NCBI GenBank assembly: GCA_021464245.1
Contig: JADCRB010000013.1
Span: 1,619,424-1,683,423 of the forward strand
Direction: 5' to 3'
DNA length: 64,000 nucleotides
Source: Carallia brachiata
Taxonomy: Eukaryota > Streptophyta > Magnoliopsida > Malpighiales > Rhizophoraceae
Shown here: piece by piece, positions 1-12,316 of the stretch
Layout of the letters: each line of letters starts with the position of its first letter
Position numbering within the stretch: the first letter of the stretch is position 1
The notes under the pieces: generated by a model
The model's input: only the letters and a program-made list of their open reading frames with translations
Databases searched by the model: none
What the model was told of the DNA's origin: nothing
Position numbers and translations under genes: made by a program

Positions 1-1398
1 TAATCCGACGAATAATTTTTACATTTTTTAAAAGACGTCTGAGTGATAAAAATTTAAACTTTTATTTTAGAAATTTTGAGTTTAAATTCTGATAATAGAG
101 TATGAGATTTATGATAATAAAAAAAAACTAACTCGTTGTGTAACTTGTAATTCAACCAGCCTCCTAATATACCCAACAAAATCTCATAAATTATTAGTTG
201 ACTCCAATTAAGACTTAAATTTGAAATCTTCAATTTTTGATACCACTTTAAGTATCAGTGAGCTAAAACTTATTTGTAGAGTGCAGTTGTGGTTTCCTTG
301 TTATGCTGTGGCTTTTGACCTTGGATTGTGCCTTTATATCATTGTTCACAACATTAGGGTATGAGTTGTGTGCTATCTCAATTATTTGCTTGCATGTTTT
401 ACAACCCGGGGAGAAGCTGTTGATTTTTGGTTTAAGGGATTCTCTTGACTAGGGTGAGGTATCTTGGATGCTCTTTTTTGTACTGTATGGTAATAATACT
501 GATCTATATTTGCTTGGGAAAAAACAAAAAATACTAAAATACCATTATAATAATTCATTTATTTTTATTTATCTATTAGTATTAGACCAACACGATGCAC
601 ATGTTATTTTCATTCAGAAGTCTATTTATTGTTGTGTTCTATTTAAAAAGAAAAGATAAAAAGAGACTTAATTTTGAGTTTAATTTTTCTTTTTTTTAAA
701 AAGGGACATTAAAAAATAATTTTTTCTCTCTAAGAAAAAAAAAGAGAAATTTGTGAATAAATTTCCCCCTTTTTTTTAACAATATTTTTCTCTTACTTTC
801 ATTAATTATGCATATTTGTTTCAATCATATTTGTGTAAAAGTCGAAATAATGTGAAATATTATTGAGTGAAATAATATAATTAAAAATAATAACATAAAT
901 AATGTCTAAATTTTTAGGTTTATTTTGATAATAATTAATTAGGTAGATAAAATAATAACAGTAAATTATGTCAAAGTTTTTAAGTTTATTTTGATAATGA
1001 TTAATTGACTAAATAAAATTCCACTTAACAAAAGTTTTTTTGTAATGTTTCAAAATTAACGAGAAATAGAAGATCGAATTAATATAAAAGTCTTATAATA
1101 TTGCTAAAATTCAGAAAGAAATAAACAGACGTCGCCACTTAATCTATAGTTCAAGTTTCTTTCATCTTCTGTAATTATATTTACGCATATAGATTCTCCT
1201 ATGGACGCCTAGCAAGATGGCATGCCCAACTATCTCGGATAACCAAAATGGCCAAGAACTGTGACCTTGGGAGAGCTCTGAATTTTAGATATATTTTTGA
1301 CACTGTAAATTGAAGCTGAGAATAACAGCTCAAAAAATTTATGTGTTAGAACGGATTTAAAAGGTATTAAAGGGTATGTTCGTACATAAATTTCTAGC
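1..1398. other. AT-rich intergenic, no gene seen
   Basis: AT-rich sequence full of homopolymer A and T runs. The one short ORF (468-659) has low-complexity composition and no domain. I see no RNA gene or clear repeat boundary here. Confidence 0.6.
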
Positions 1399-1572
1399 AT
1401 AGAATAGAATTTTTTTTTGGTACATCGACAAATAACGTAATAACAAAAGTTAAGTTATGAAGAAGGTAACACTTAAACAATCACCATCAAACAACGAGAT
1501 AAAATAAAGGAGAGATATTCTGAAAGGATATCAGACGATGGACAACTAGCTTCCACCTTAATATAGAATAGA
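1399..1572 (-). mobile_element. Short 5'-truncated retroposon (LINE-type tail) with 10-bp TSD
   Basis: The direct repeat atagaataga occurs at 1399-1408 and again at 1563-1572. Between them lies about 150 bp that begins on the plus strand with a T run followed by ggtacatcg. Read on the minus strand this is a poly(A)-ended retroposon inserted with a target-site duplication. No reverse transcriptase remains. The structure (T tract, then ggt or ggttgac) resembles the element near 30.04 kb. Family assignment is inferred from structure only. Confidence 0.55.
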
Positions 1573-1959
1573 TTTAAAATACAAGAAATGCCTACATCAA
1601 AGGTCAACCGCAGGTAACATTCACGCTACAAATCCAATATATACCACTCGAGAATAATGGAAAACAAATGGGATTTCCCTAAAAGAGGAAATATTAGAGT
1701 GCCCACAGTATCGAAATTAGGGTCAGCCTAATAACATGCTGACTAATTTGCAAAGCAGACATGGATTAGGCTCACTACAGTCACTTGTACCTTCTTTTAT
1801 TCATAATACTATATCATGTACATAAGCCTCTTCAATTAATATTTAAAGTATAGATTTCTCTCATTTTTCTTTATAATTAGAAACTATGATGCTCAAATTC
1901 GATTTCCTTCCCACAAATTTTGAGAGACAACCTTCAATATACTCTGGCATAGATTTCTT

Positions 1960-2210
1960 TTTTTCTTAAAAAATATAGAAAATAATATGCAATATTCACT
2001 CACGATGGCACCTCAAAAGATTACGTCTTAAAATTGAATATTGGGATTATTGTAGAACTACATGTACAAGGCATTGATGACACATGAACACAGGATGGAT
2101 GCAATGAAATAATAGTACTGAGTTATATAATGCTACAAGGACCCATTCAATAATGAAACCCACGTGAACAATAATGTATCATAATATCCATGCCAATGTC
2201 CGAGTCTATG
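1960..2210. repeat. Diverged duplicate of 4535-5420 (uninterrupted copy)
   Basis: This stretch aligns by eye with 4535-4721 plus 5372-5420. Both copies run through a T-rich start, 'atagaaaataatat', 'gtagaact', 'gacacatga', 'actgagttat' and then 'acaaggacccattcaat'. This copy lacks the roughly 650-bp insertion present in the other, so it serves as the empty site. Which repeat family the duplicated unit belongs to is unknown. Confidence 0.7.
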
Positions 2211-3913
2211 TATGTCCTTCAAACTTAATGTTAATGTCTTTTACACGTCTTTCCCATCTCATCTCTTAACAACTAACTATCGAATCACTTCATGCATTAA
2301 AAATAAAAAATTTCGTACTAATGTAACAAGAGCCTTAGGGGTGTTTAATTTTACGTTTAGAGATTGCTGTTGTTATTATAAAAAGTGGAAAATTAGACAT
2401 TTAATTAAAATTTTTAAATGTAGTTGATTGTTTTTGCTAAAAAAATAGACGCCTTCGAAAATAATTCATAGAAAAAGTAAGTTTAAATGACCTTTTGTTT
2501 GCATTGGGAGCTGATTGATATTTCAATTACAAAATTAGCCTTTCTCTTTCTTGAAAAGACGCTTCAGACACTTTAATGAATTTTTTCCGTGAACGCCAAC
2601 AGTGCCGTGCAAATCAAGAAGCAGCATTTATTAATTTTTTTTAAAACTCTTTTTTGGTAAAAAGTGAAATGAATTATAAAACAATATTATTTTATTTGTT
2701 AATAGTAATTATTTTGTAAAAGTAATGTTATTTTTATAATCTTTTTTTTTTCTTGTTTTGCTTTTTACCGTATATGCATAAACAGTAATTTGGGCAGCAA
2801 AAATAATAATATTTTTGAATACATAGTAGTACTCTGTAAAGTAAAAATGATACATTTTATTATACACTAAAGTTGACCTTCAAATTACACATTTAATAAA
2901 ATTTTAATTATAAATAGATAAGATAAATTTTTATAAATTGATTTAGATTAACCAAAGGTAAAAGGATAAATTATTATAATAAAACAAAAAATAAAATATG
3001 TAAAATGATCATTTTATTGTTTAAATAGTAACAGTTAATGTAAATGTAATTAAATACTATAATTTTATTTTATTTATCAACAATAAAAATTAATATTAAT
3101 AAACAATAATCATTAACAATAAAACCAAATACCCTCACAATTACTTCACTTGTTTCACTCATCATTCATCATCTATCTCAACTCTGTATCCTTCACAAGC
3201 CAAAAAAAAAAAAGAGCTTCTATCATTTTTGTATTAGAGGCTGAGGTTCAAACTTATTTTCACGAGTGTTGAGAGGCAACATTCAATTCACTGTAATAAT
3301 TTCTTTTTTTATGAATAGAGGATTAAAAACTGAATAAAGAAAAAAAAAGTAACTGTAGCATATCAGGAAAACAAATGAACAATTAAAGATGATTATGAAT
3401 ATTTTTAGGTGTTTTTTACTAAATTTCTTTATTTTAATTCTTTTGTCACGATAGAATATGAAGAAAGTCAATGAAGAATTATATTTAGGCATCTTAGAAT
3501 TAAATTATTTAATCTTCTCCTAACCCTAGTAGAAGATGAATCAGGCTTCAATTGACCAGTTAATTGCGACAAACCAAATGATAGAGAAATTGAATCTTTT
3601 TGGCCTTGCATTCAAGAAGGATTTTTTTTTGGTAAAAAAAAAAATTAATCACGGGTGTATTGATTATTGAATCTCTGAGTCAAGTTCGATGAAAATTTTC
3701 GTTTGAACAATTCGTTTAACAACTCCAAGAGGGGGTCAAACCCACCACACAATCATCAGTAAGACAAATGACCCTCCGCTAATAATATTTCGACAGGCAA
3801 ATCTAATTCTAAATGCAATCCATAGATATATTATGCTGAGACACGAATTTGGGATAATCAGCGTAGAAATACGCTAACTTACCACTGAATCACCAATTCG
3901 CGAGGTTGTATCA

Positions 3914-4423
3914 AAGAAAATAGGGTTAATTTCAAAAAATAATACTATCTTTGCGTTTTTTAATAAATTTAATATAATTTTTAAAAACTAACAAATCTAA
4001 TACAGTTTAATTATTTTCTAACAAATCTAGTACAATCTTTAACAACTAACAAATTTAGCACAGTTTAATTATTTTCTAACAAATATCACACGCTGTCAAT
4101 TAAAAATAATCAGTTAAAAGTAACTCAATCTCTTAATATACAGATATGATATATCTACATTTAAATCTAACACAGTTTAAAACTCTTAAATATCATATGT
4201 GCATATGTGTAAACTGAAAAATTCAGTTATTTTTAATAGATAGTGTGCTAAATTCATTAAAAAAATAATTAAATTGTAATAGATTTGTTACTTTTAAAAG
4301 GTTTTGTGCTAGATTTGTTAGTTTTAAAAAATTATGTTAAATTTATTAATTTTTAAAAATTACACTAAATTTATTAAAAAACATAAAAATATTGTTATTT
4401 TTTGAAATTAACCCAAGAAAATA
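3914..4423. mobile_element. Mutator-type MITE, copy 1, with perfect 9-bp TSD
   Basis: The element spans 3923-4414 (492 bp). It starts gggttaatttcaaaaaataa and ends with the reverse complement, ttattttttgaaattaaccc, so it has terminal inverted repeats that continue with mismatches for much of each half. It is flanked by the perfect 9-bp direct repeat aagaaaata (3914-3922 and 4415-4423). Long TIRs with a 9-bp duplication are the hallmark of MULEs. There is no coding capacity. The interior is built of short tandem units around 'aacaaatctagtacagtttaattattttc'-like cores. A second copy lies at 27535-28015. Confidence 0.85.
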
Positions 4424-4534
4424 TACTACTCATTTAACTCAATTAAATATTCTTTAATTCAAGTCGCCTTTGTAGAAGCATGCCTAATGAATTAATTACG
4501 AAAGCTGACATTTGATTTTGCTCGGCATTTGAAC

Positions 4535-5420
4535 ATAATTTTTTTTTTCTAATATAGAAAATAATATACGATTCTCGCTCACGAAGGTATCTCCAAGGGA
4601 TACGTCCGAGAATTGAAACTTGGAATTAATGTAGAACTCCATATATAAGCTAGGCATGACGACACATGACACATGATAGATATAAAGTAACAGCACTGAG
4701 TTATTTAATGCCACAAGGACCTTTTTTTCTTTTTTTCTATAGCGCCATTATATATATATATTTTTAAGAAATGTTCTGAATGAAATTGTAATTATTATTT
4801 TTAAAATATAAAAATAAAAAATATTTTAAAATTATTAATATTTATTTTAAAAATATCAATTAACGTTTTAACTGAAATAAATTTTAAGACAAAAATTATA
4901 ATGGCACTAACATTTATTCTCTTTTTTTTTTTGACAAAGAGAAAGTGGGTTGCATAACAGAACGCTTAACCATATATCAGCCTAAAACAGGAGCTCACAC
5001 CATTCGTACAAGAGCTAGCCAACCCCGCCACCCTATTATACAAGTAACAAGCCAATCACGAGTTGCCCAACAGCACCCTACGACCTAGAGAAAATGCTGA
5101 TTCGGGCCCATAGCCCGGGAGAAGAAACCCGCAGGGAAGATAAAGCGGACACCACAGAGAGCTGAAAATCTCCGACCCTCAACCACCATGAGGCGGCAAG
5201 ACCCCCGACCATCGGGAAGATGGATAGTCCTGAAGAACTGTCGATGGTAGATTCCCAGCAAACTGCTGATCGCACATCAAATACGCCACAGTACCAACAA
5301 AGGGCGCAATCTATAGCCTAACACTGCCGAACATAGAGAGGCGAGACCGAGGAAAGCCGAACAAAAAGCAGATGCCACAAGGACCCATTCAATACAACAA
5401 TGGAACCCACATTTTGTCGT
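4535..5420. repeat. Diverged duplicate of 1960-2210, split by a LINE insertion
   Basis: The left part (4535-4721) and right part (5372-5420) together match 1960-2210. The junction duplicates atgccacaaggacc, which marks the insertion of the intervening 4722-5371. In the uninterrupted copy the same place reads 'aatgctacaaggacccattc'. Confidence 0.7.
4708..5385 (-). mobile_element. 5'-truncated LINE 3' end with 14-bp TSD, carrying a nested MITE
   Basis: The 14-bp direct repeat atgccacaaggacc flanks the insert (4708-4721 and 5372-5385). On the minus strand the body (about 5371 down to 4931) is GC-richer than its surroundings and ends in a poly(A) tract (T runs on plus at 4722-4736 and near 4920-4931), as expected for a LINE 3' UTR. 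No reverse transcriptase is left, so this is a strongly 5'-truncated copy. The poly(A) tract is interrupted by a 166-bp AT-rich element (4742-4907) with inverted ends gcgccattata / tataatggcac and flanking TA dinucleotides. That suggests a later Tc1/mariner-like MITE insertion into the tail. Confidence 0.75.
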
Positions 5421-6994
5421 GATGTTGATACTCCTTTTTTCGTAGCATGTAACGGTACTCCCATACTTATAGGAGTACCCACCAACCAATATTGGCTTGA
5501 TTGATTCAGCACTGTTATATTTTTACCAAAAAAAAAAAAAAAAAAGTGTTTCAAAAAACGTTGAATGTAATTATTTATATTTAATATATAATTATCTGTA
5601 TTTTAAGTATAATAAAATATAAGAAAAATATATATTAATTTTTAGTTAGACTTAAAATTAAGACAGTCGTATATTGAATCTAAAAAATTACATTTAAACT
5701 CTTTTTCAAACCTCTTTTCTTCCATAAATCTAATTTTTTGTTATTATTGGTGAGTTAACTTCGAAATAAAAGCATCCTCGATTTGCCCGAGTTTCTGAAA
5801 AATTTTCCAAATGCCTAGGTGTCAAAGGAATCTGGGGCACAGATTCAAATCTATACAATTTAATCAGGCAATTTTTTCATATGAACTATAAAACTTCAAC
5901 CAAATTTTAATTTAATGTAATCATATTGATAAATTTTTAAATAATAAAAATAAATATATCTTATTATTTTATTTTATTTTAATATAAAATATTAATATAA
6001 TTACACTAAATTAACGATTCATTATATTTTAATACTTGTATAGACATTTTGCATGGACTCAAAGTACACGTCTAAAACTTTTCAGTTCATAAAAAAGTCT
6101 TGGTTCTTTCTCCTTTTTTTTTTTTTTATTTGTTAGGATAGGTAGTAGATTTAGTAATATATATACGACAGTTTTTTTTCATTGTTAAAAAAAAAAAAGG
6201 AAAGGTGGCAGATTTGGCGGTGTTGTTGGCAGCTTGGGTGGTGTTAGTGGTAATAATGCCCGTAGACATCTTTTTCTTTTTTTGAACCGAAGTGGTAGAC
6301 ATCTTTTCAAAGAGCGGCTGAAGCCAAAATTTAAACAAAAAAAAAGGAAATTCAAGATTGCTGGTGATGCAACCAGAAAGTTGAACACCCGAAATACCCA
6401 AGATTTCCACTAGACAACTAACCAAATTTGCTAGAAGATCAGGAATTGAAATTGAAAAAGACAGAGTAATAGATGAGTTTTTTTTATTAAAAATTTTTTA
6501 TTCAATAAATTGTAAATTACGTAATATAATATAAGTATTTTTATAAACTCCACGCTTTTTCGACATCTACTAATACGGCTCATTCACTCATCGAAAAATT
6601 ATGTACAAAAGAAGGTCAATCGAGAGACACTTGACATCATGTACGAGAAGGCGAGGTGTCCATCTTTCCGGCCGCCGTACGGTTCGCCTTGATGGCGGAG
6701 AAGGAGATTGTTCCAACTCACCCTTGTGCATTCCACCTTGAACAAGAGGTAGAAAACAATAATTAAAAAAAAGAATAAGGTGATAAAAAATAATAATTTT
6801 TTATTATATATTTTATGAAAATAATTATAAAAAAAATTTATTTGTTATATTATGAATATTTTCTTGGATAGTAGGAACGCTTTGGAAAAAAAAAAAAGAA
6901 AAAACAGACCATGTGTACACTCTAGGGAGCTGCTATGATTGATGCCAAATTCATCTCTTTCTCCTCCACAATCTCCTCCAGAACACACAAAGAT
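5421..6994. other. Intergenic, P450 upstream region; one GC-richer patch
   Basis: Mostly AT-rich. ORFs at 6126-6425 (-) are low-complexity translations of A/T runs. A GC-richer patch at about 6600-6740 looks coding-like, but I could not match it to a family in any frame. No promoter for the downstream P450 could be placed with confidence. Confidence 0.5.
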
Positions 6995-8614
6995 ATGGAA
7001 ACATTGTTCATAATTCTAATCTCCATTGTTTTCTGTGTACTTCTGAGAGACATCTTCACGACAATCATTAAGCCAACCCACAAGCACAAGCACAAGCACA
7101 AGCTCCCTCCAGGACCCCTTACCGTTCCAATCGTCAGTGACCCCTTATGGCTCCTCAAATCCGTCTCTGAAATTGAGCCTATCCTCAGAGACTTGTGCAG
7201 GAAATACGGCCCCATCATTATTCTGAACATCGGTTCTCGTCCGGCTATCTTCATCTTCGCTCATTCTCTTGCTCACAAAGCGTTGGTCCAGAATGGTGCA
7301 GTCTTTGCGGACCGCCCGCCATCACTCCCAGCCACAGACAAGTTCCCTTCTTGCGAGCTGCACCACGTCAATTCTTGCTCTTATGGCCCAACTTGGCGTC
7401 TGTTACGCCGCAACCTCACCTCTGAAATCCTCCATCCTGGAAGTTCTGATGAACCGCCTTAAATCTCATTCACAATGCAGTGATCATAATCAACATGCTA
7501 TTGTCAAAGATCATTTCCAACATGCTATGTTTTGCTTGCTAGTCCTCATGTGTTTTGGGGACAAACTTGAGGAAGAGAAAATTAGACAAGTAGAAGAAGT
7601 TCAACGCCGCTACTTGTTGAGCTTGGATCGCAATAAAGTACTAAATTTTATGCCTCAATGGACAAAGATTCTGTTTCATCAGCGGTGGAAGGAACTCTAC
7701 CAGATTCGCAGTGACAAACAAAAGGTGTTGGGGTTGGATATAAGAGCAAGACAGAAGGCAAAGCATGAGAAATATTTGAGTAAACATAACGTGGAGGACA
7801 CAGCCGAAAAAGAAGAGGAGAACTTTGATACTGTATGTTATGCTAACACCTTGTTGGGCTTGGATATCCAGATGTGGACGGGAATAAGAGAAAGCTTGAA
7901 GAAGGTGAAATTGTGACTTTATGCTCGGAGTTTCTTGATGCAGGGACTGACACTACATCAACAGCATTGCAGTGGATCATGGCAAACTTAGTCAAGTACC
8001 CTCGTGTTCAAGAGCAGCTCTTCACAGAGATTAAATGGTTTGTGGCTGCAGGAGAAGATGGGGTTAAAGAAGATGACTTGCAGAAGATGCCATATCTGAA
8101 AGCAGTAATTTTGGAAGGATTTAGGCGCCACCCTCCAGCCAACATTTTGTTGCCACATGCCGTGACAGAAGATACAGAATTTGAAGGCTTTTTGATTCCA
8201 AAGAATGGTATTATCAATTTTTCAGTTGCAGAGATAGGACTGGATCCTAAAGCATGGGAAGACCCCAGGGAGTTCGAGCCTCAGAGGTTTTTGCTTAGTA
8301 AAAATGGCAAGGATGAAGTGGAAGCACTTGATTTGACTGGAAAGAGGGAGATTAAGATGATGCCTTTTGGAGTCGGGAGAAGGATGTGTCCTGGATATGC
8401 TTTAGCAATGCTTCATTTGGAGTATTTTGTGGCTAATCTGGTCTGGAATTTCAAGTGGGCTGCTGTCGATGGTGATAATATTGACCTGTCTGGGAAGCAG
8501 GAGTTAACTTTGGTCATGAAGAATCCACTCAAGGCCATAATATCTCCCAAGGAAGAGTGCTTAAATTATTTGGATATTTCAGCAACAAAGTGGGGCGGGG
8601 GTACTAACACTTGA
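6995..8614 (+). pseudogene. CYP89A-type cytochrome P450, frame broken twice
   Basis: A single-exon P450 of the CYP89A type. I prefer the ATG at 6995 (METLFIILIS, a membrane anchor) over the in-frame ATG at 6935, because family members start at the anchor. Visible landmarks in order are the proline hinge LPPGP after an unusual HKHKHKHKHK run, the C-helix GPTWRLLRR, the I-helix AGTDTTS, ExxR (EGFRR), FEPQRF, and the heme loop [20 protein letters not shown] with its cysteine. Two lesions break the frame. Near 7438-7440, LHP joins straight to EVLMNRL, consistent with about 50 nt lost. Near 7869 one base is missing before the [13 protein letters not shown] segment. The reading frame thus runs 6995-7438, 7440-7869 and about 7874-8614. 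Family members are membrane-bound monooxygenases of the ER. With both lesions no functional P450 can be made, so this is a pseudogene unless the breaks are sequence errors. Confidence 0.85.
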
Positions 8615-9732
8615 AGTTCTTTGTTTTTTTTTCTTTTTTTTAATTTCCTCCGACTAAAATTCAAACTCTAAACTTTTGTTCCTAAACATAATATGTACCA
8701 TGTTTATGTATAATAGCAAATATTGCAACCTTATTACGTGTGAGTAATTCTGTGATGAATGGAGTGTACTACTTGCTTGAATTGAGCACTTAATGTGTTC
8801 TTGAGTCCCTAATTTTATTTTCTCTTCTCCTCTAGCTTTCTTCCCTTACCTAATTTTCTTCATGTTTCTCTCGTTTCTTCTCTCCTGCCTTCTTATTTTC
8901 TTCTATTTCTTTATTGTCTAGCAGTAGCAGGTCCCATGTTCTCCGATGAATTGCATGTAATATGTATACATGGAAGAAGATTCAAAACAAAAGATTAGGA
9001 AACAAATCTCCTTATCAGCAAATATTCATCAAACGGGCAGGAATACTGATTAAGCCGAAAAATACCAGTTTTTTCCAGTGGATGCAATAACTTGCAAGAT
9101 CAAAAAATTCTTAATAATAATAATAATAAATCTAGTACAGAACCAATCGAAAAATTCTTAAGTACACTAAAAAAAAAAAAAGTTCTAGTTCACATGTCAA
9201 CCCTAAGTTTGGCATAGTAAATAATTGCAAATCATTCTTAAGCTTTAAAGTAAGAAGCAATTACAAAAAAAAATAAAAAATAAAAAACACACACTCACAC
9301 ACACAGAGTATACAAACTATCATTCCTACAGATCTAAAAAAAAAAAAAAAAGCAAAATATTATTTAGAACGATAAAATTGTAAATTAATTTCTATAAAAT
9401 CTTAATTTGTCATAAATTGAATAAATCCCAACAATACCAACGTTATTATCCCACCACCCATAACTAAATTAGAATAAACCCCAAACCTAAATCCCAAAAA
9501 AAGCAAAAGAAAATTTTCAGCAGAATTTTCAATAATCTTCCCCGAAATATATAGGTAAGTCAGGCGGTCGATGAAAAGTCCAAGGAAAGAGAAAACCTGC
9601 GATTTAAAACCAAGCGTCAGGAACCCTAAAATCCTGAAAGTGATGGTCAGACTCGTCCGATAGCAATGGAGACGCGTGCTCAATTTTTTTTTTTTAAATG
9701 CTATGTGAACATGCATAATCAATGGTGGAAAT
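8615..9732. other. Intergenic downstream of the P450 relic
   Basis: AT-rich, with long A runs near 9170-9180 and 9337-9351 and a short CA run near 9288-9304. The ORF at 9402-9722 (-) translates low-complexity sequence. I see no gene, RNA or clear mobile element. Confidence 0.55.
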
Positions 9733-10091
9733 ATGTGTTCAGGCTATCAAAGGGGTAGTTCAGTAATAAATTTGTACGTATTTCATACTGACAATTTGAG
9801 TTCGAATCTCTGCACTCATACTCTACCATAACAAATAGTTAGGTATTGCTGCAGTGGAGAAAAATTATGATGCGGCGATAGATTCTATTTTCAGTAATCG
9901 CTGTGGTCTCTAGTGGTAAAGACATGTTCAAAGACATGTTCAGCTTCATTGATACTTAATTGTTGAGTTTAACCCTTTGACGTAGTTGAATGAGATATTA
10001 CAAATATGAGTTATTATGATCTTAACTTATATATCTGATAACAATCATATACCTACAATAGATCTTTTTTGTTGTTAAAAAAATGTGTTCA
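9733..10091 (+). mobile_element. tRNA-derived SINE-like retroposon with 9-bp TSD
   Basis: The direct repeat atgtgttca (9733-9741 and 10083-10091) flanks about 341 bp. The 5' head holds a Pol III A-box-like tagttcagtaa (about 9756) and a B-box-like gagttcgaatct (about 9797), spaced as in a tRNA. The 3' end is a short A tract just before the second repeat. It has no coding capacity. The order head, body, A tail, duplication fits a SINE. The short TSD and long body make this less certain than the copy at 61.1 kb. Confidence 0.55.
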
Positions 10092-11900
10092 AAATTTTTT
10101 AATAATTTTTTTTTCTTGTCTGTACAAAACTACAAATATGGACTTATTGGACCAAAAATGTACATATACGTCTTTCTTCTATTTCAAGAAAATGAAATTA
10201 TTATTTACCAAAAAAGAAAATAGAATTATTATTCCCTAAAAAAAAAGAAAATGGAATTATTAACCTTCTATCGTACTAATTTAAATAATTTCGGTCATAT
10301 TTTAGGATAATGAGTTTAAATTTTAGTTAATGAAATCAATAAAAATTAATATATGTCTAGTTTCTCACAATTATGTAACAAATTATTAATTTACTCCGCA
10401 TAATTATGTGAGAGGCTAATAATTTTTATTAAATATCATGAAGTTCATTTCTTCATAATTTGATGAAGAGGCCCAATTTATTATGTAGTAGGATTAGTGC
10501 AATTTTTTTTTTTAAAAGTTAAGGATTGGTGCAATTTTATGTAACTGAATTATAAAGTGTCATCTTTATCTTTTTATTTTTTAAAAAACTGAAAATAAAA
10601 TTTATTCCTTACTTTTTTTGGGTGCAATTCCTAGTTGTGTAATTACAAATATGTTGCTTTTTCTTTAAAAAATCTTTTTTTTTCTCTTTTCATAATAAAT
10701 ACAGGTCCTAATTAATCATTGTAATAGACAACAATAATAAGCAATAATACTTAAATGACCTCTGGTGTTGAAGATTTTGAATTCGAGTCTCGATTGGAGT
10801 TAATTAACACAAAAAATAATAAGCAATATTAATTTAACTAAATACGCCTCTAGAGTTAAAGATTCTTAGTTGGAACTAATTAAACAAAAAAAAATAATAA
10901 ACGACATCAATTTAACTAAGTACTATTAATTATCTTATTTATTAGCAACACTAACTAGCAAACCGTAATAGGAACAATCAACAAGTAAATTAAATGGGGC
11001 CAAGTGTGTAAGAAAAAAATTATTAGAGGTGGCAAGTTAATAGTATTCTGACGTATCTTCCTTAAAATTAATTTGAATTTGAGTTCCAGCACCTGCTTTT
11101 TCTTCTGTCATTTGAAACTGAGTGGCCGCATAATGATATGAAAAAAGATTGAGCGTGACATTGAGTTTTAAATTCGTTAACACTATAGTTGAGATTGAGG
11201 GATACTCATTTCAGGTTTAATAATATTTCGATAGTGAATCCTCTTTTTGGGAGATGTTGAATATAGGATGTAGAATGGTAAAAGCCAACCTCTGACCAAA
11301 GGATCCGATAACTGTTATACTTGCAATGAGATTTTTTTTATTAAAAAAAATTGTGTAAGAAAAAATCAAATAAACAAAAAATTTCGCTATAATATTGGGT
11401 GATCCTTGCAAGAGTTTAACATTATAAAACAGTGAAGAATTTGACAAGAGGGTTCATTCCACTTTGGATTTTAGCATTAGGATTGAGTTGACATTGTAAC
11501 GTAAAGTTAGGAGACCAACAATCATCATGATCTAGAAGGAGTATTGGTTTATTTGCCTTTTCAATTTTTTGCAATTTTTGATAAAATAATAAAATAAAGA
11601 TAATATCCTATAATTCTATTAAAAAGATTATGTTATTCACATCGCTAGACTTTTAAAAATCATTAATTTTAACTCCATATCCATTATACAAAGCGAATTG
11701 GATTCCGAACTATACAGGTGTTGGAACCATGATCTAAGATCATAGACAATTTCAAAGGTAACAAAAATTATAAGATCATGAAGCGAACTCAGATTACAAA
11801 TCTAAGCAAAATCTCGAACAAAGTGTACAAAAAATTAATGCCAAAATCCGGCCCACTCAAAGCAATTATCAATAATACTTTTACGCAATTATCAGATTTC
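10092..11900. other. Intergenic, diverged short repeats
   Basis: AT-rich. At about 10735-10920 a unit of roughly 85-90 bp is repeated with divergence ('aagcaat...tttaact/acttaaat...cctct...gttgaagat...'). One copy contains a B-box-like gaattcgagtctc but no matching A box, so I do not call a tRNA. No gene is seen. Confidence 0.5.
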
Positions 11901-11911
11901 ATGTATCAAAT

Positions 11912-12250
11912 TTAAGTTCTCTTCCGCAATTCTATCTGAGCTTCCAAGGTATGAACAAAAAAATGAACAAATTCTCCCCAATGTGCAAAATAAGTGTGGC
12001 AGTGCTGGGCTCCACTATGTAACATATGTGTGAAACTTTCGAACGCAAGTAGAATTTGGAGCGATGTAACTAGCAAATTGATATTGAGATTCCTGCTAGC
12101 TGACCGCAATTGAAAGTCTTCCTCCAACGCATCCAACTCCAGTTCGAGACACCTATTTAGTCAAGATACCAATACTCTTAAGCTCATGATGAATCTCAAC
12201 AATTGCCCTTTTGATTTACCAATTAGAGGCAAGGGTTCTTGATTTGGAAT
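11912..12250 (-). pseudogene. Unrecognised coding relic with a frameshift
   Basis: The minus strand carries a 74-codon open stretch from 12136 with non-repetitive, protein-like composition: LEEDFQLRSASRN, then SGAQHCHTYFAHWGEFV. It appears to continue upstream in another frame (AIVEIHHELKSIGILTK, about 12165-12215), ending at a stop. This looks like the C-terminal part of a helical protein with one frame break. I do not recognise the family. No introns, signal peptide or promoter are evident. It could be a decayed gene fragment or chance. Confidence 0.35.
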
Positions 12251-12285
12251 TGGGAATTTAGTTGGATATGAAAGGAGGGACACGC

Positions 12286-12310
<25 letters not shown>

Positions 12311-12316
<6 letters not shown>

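Noticed and set aside
6126..6425. 99-codon minus-strand ORF
   Set aside because: Translation of A/T runs (poly-Phe, poly-Lys), two overlapping frames, no domain.
6922..7254. 110-codon minus-strand ORF
   Set aside because: Antisense shadow of the P450 N-terminal region.
10779..10792. B-box-like gaattcgagtctcg, possible tRNA
   Set aside because: No A box, no acceptor stem; it belongs to a diverged AT-rich repeat.
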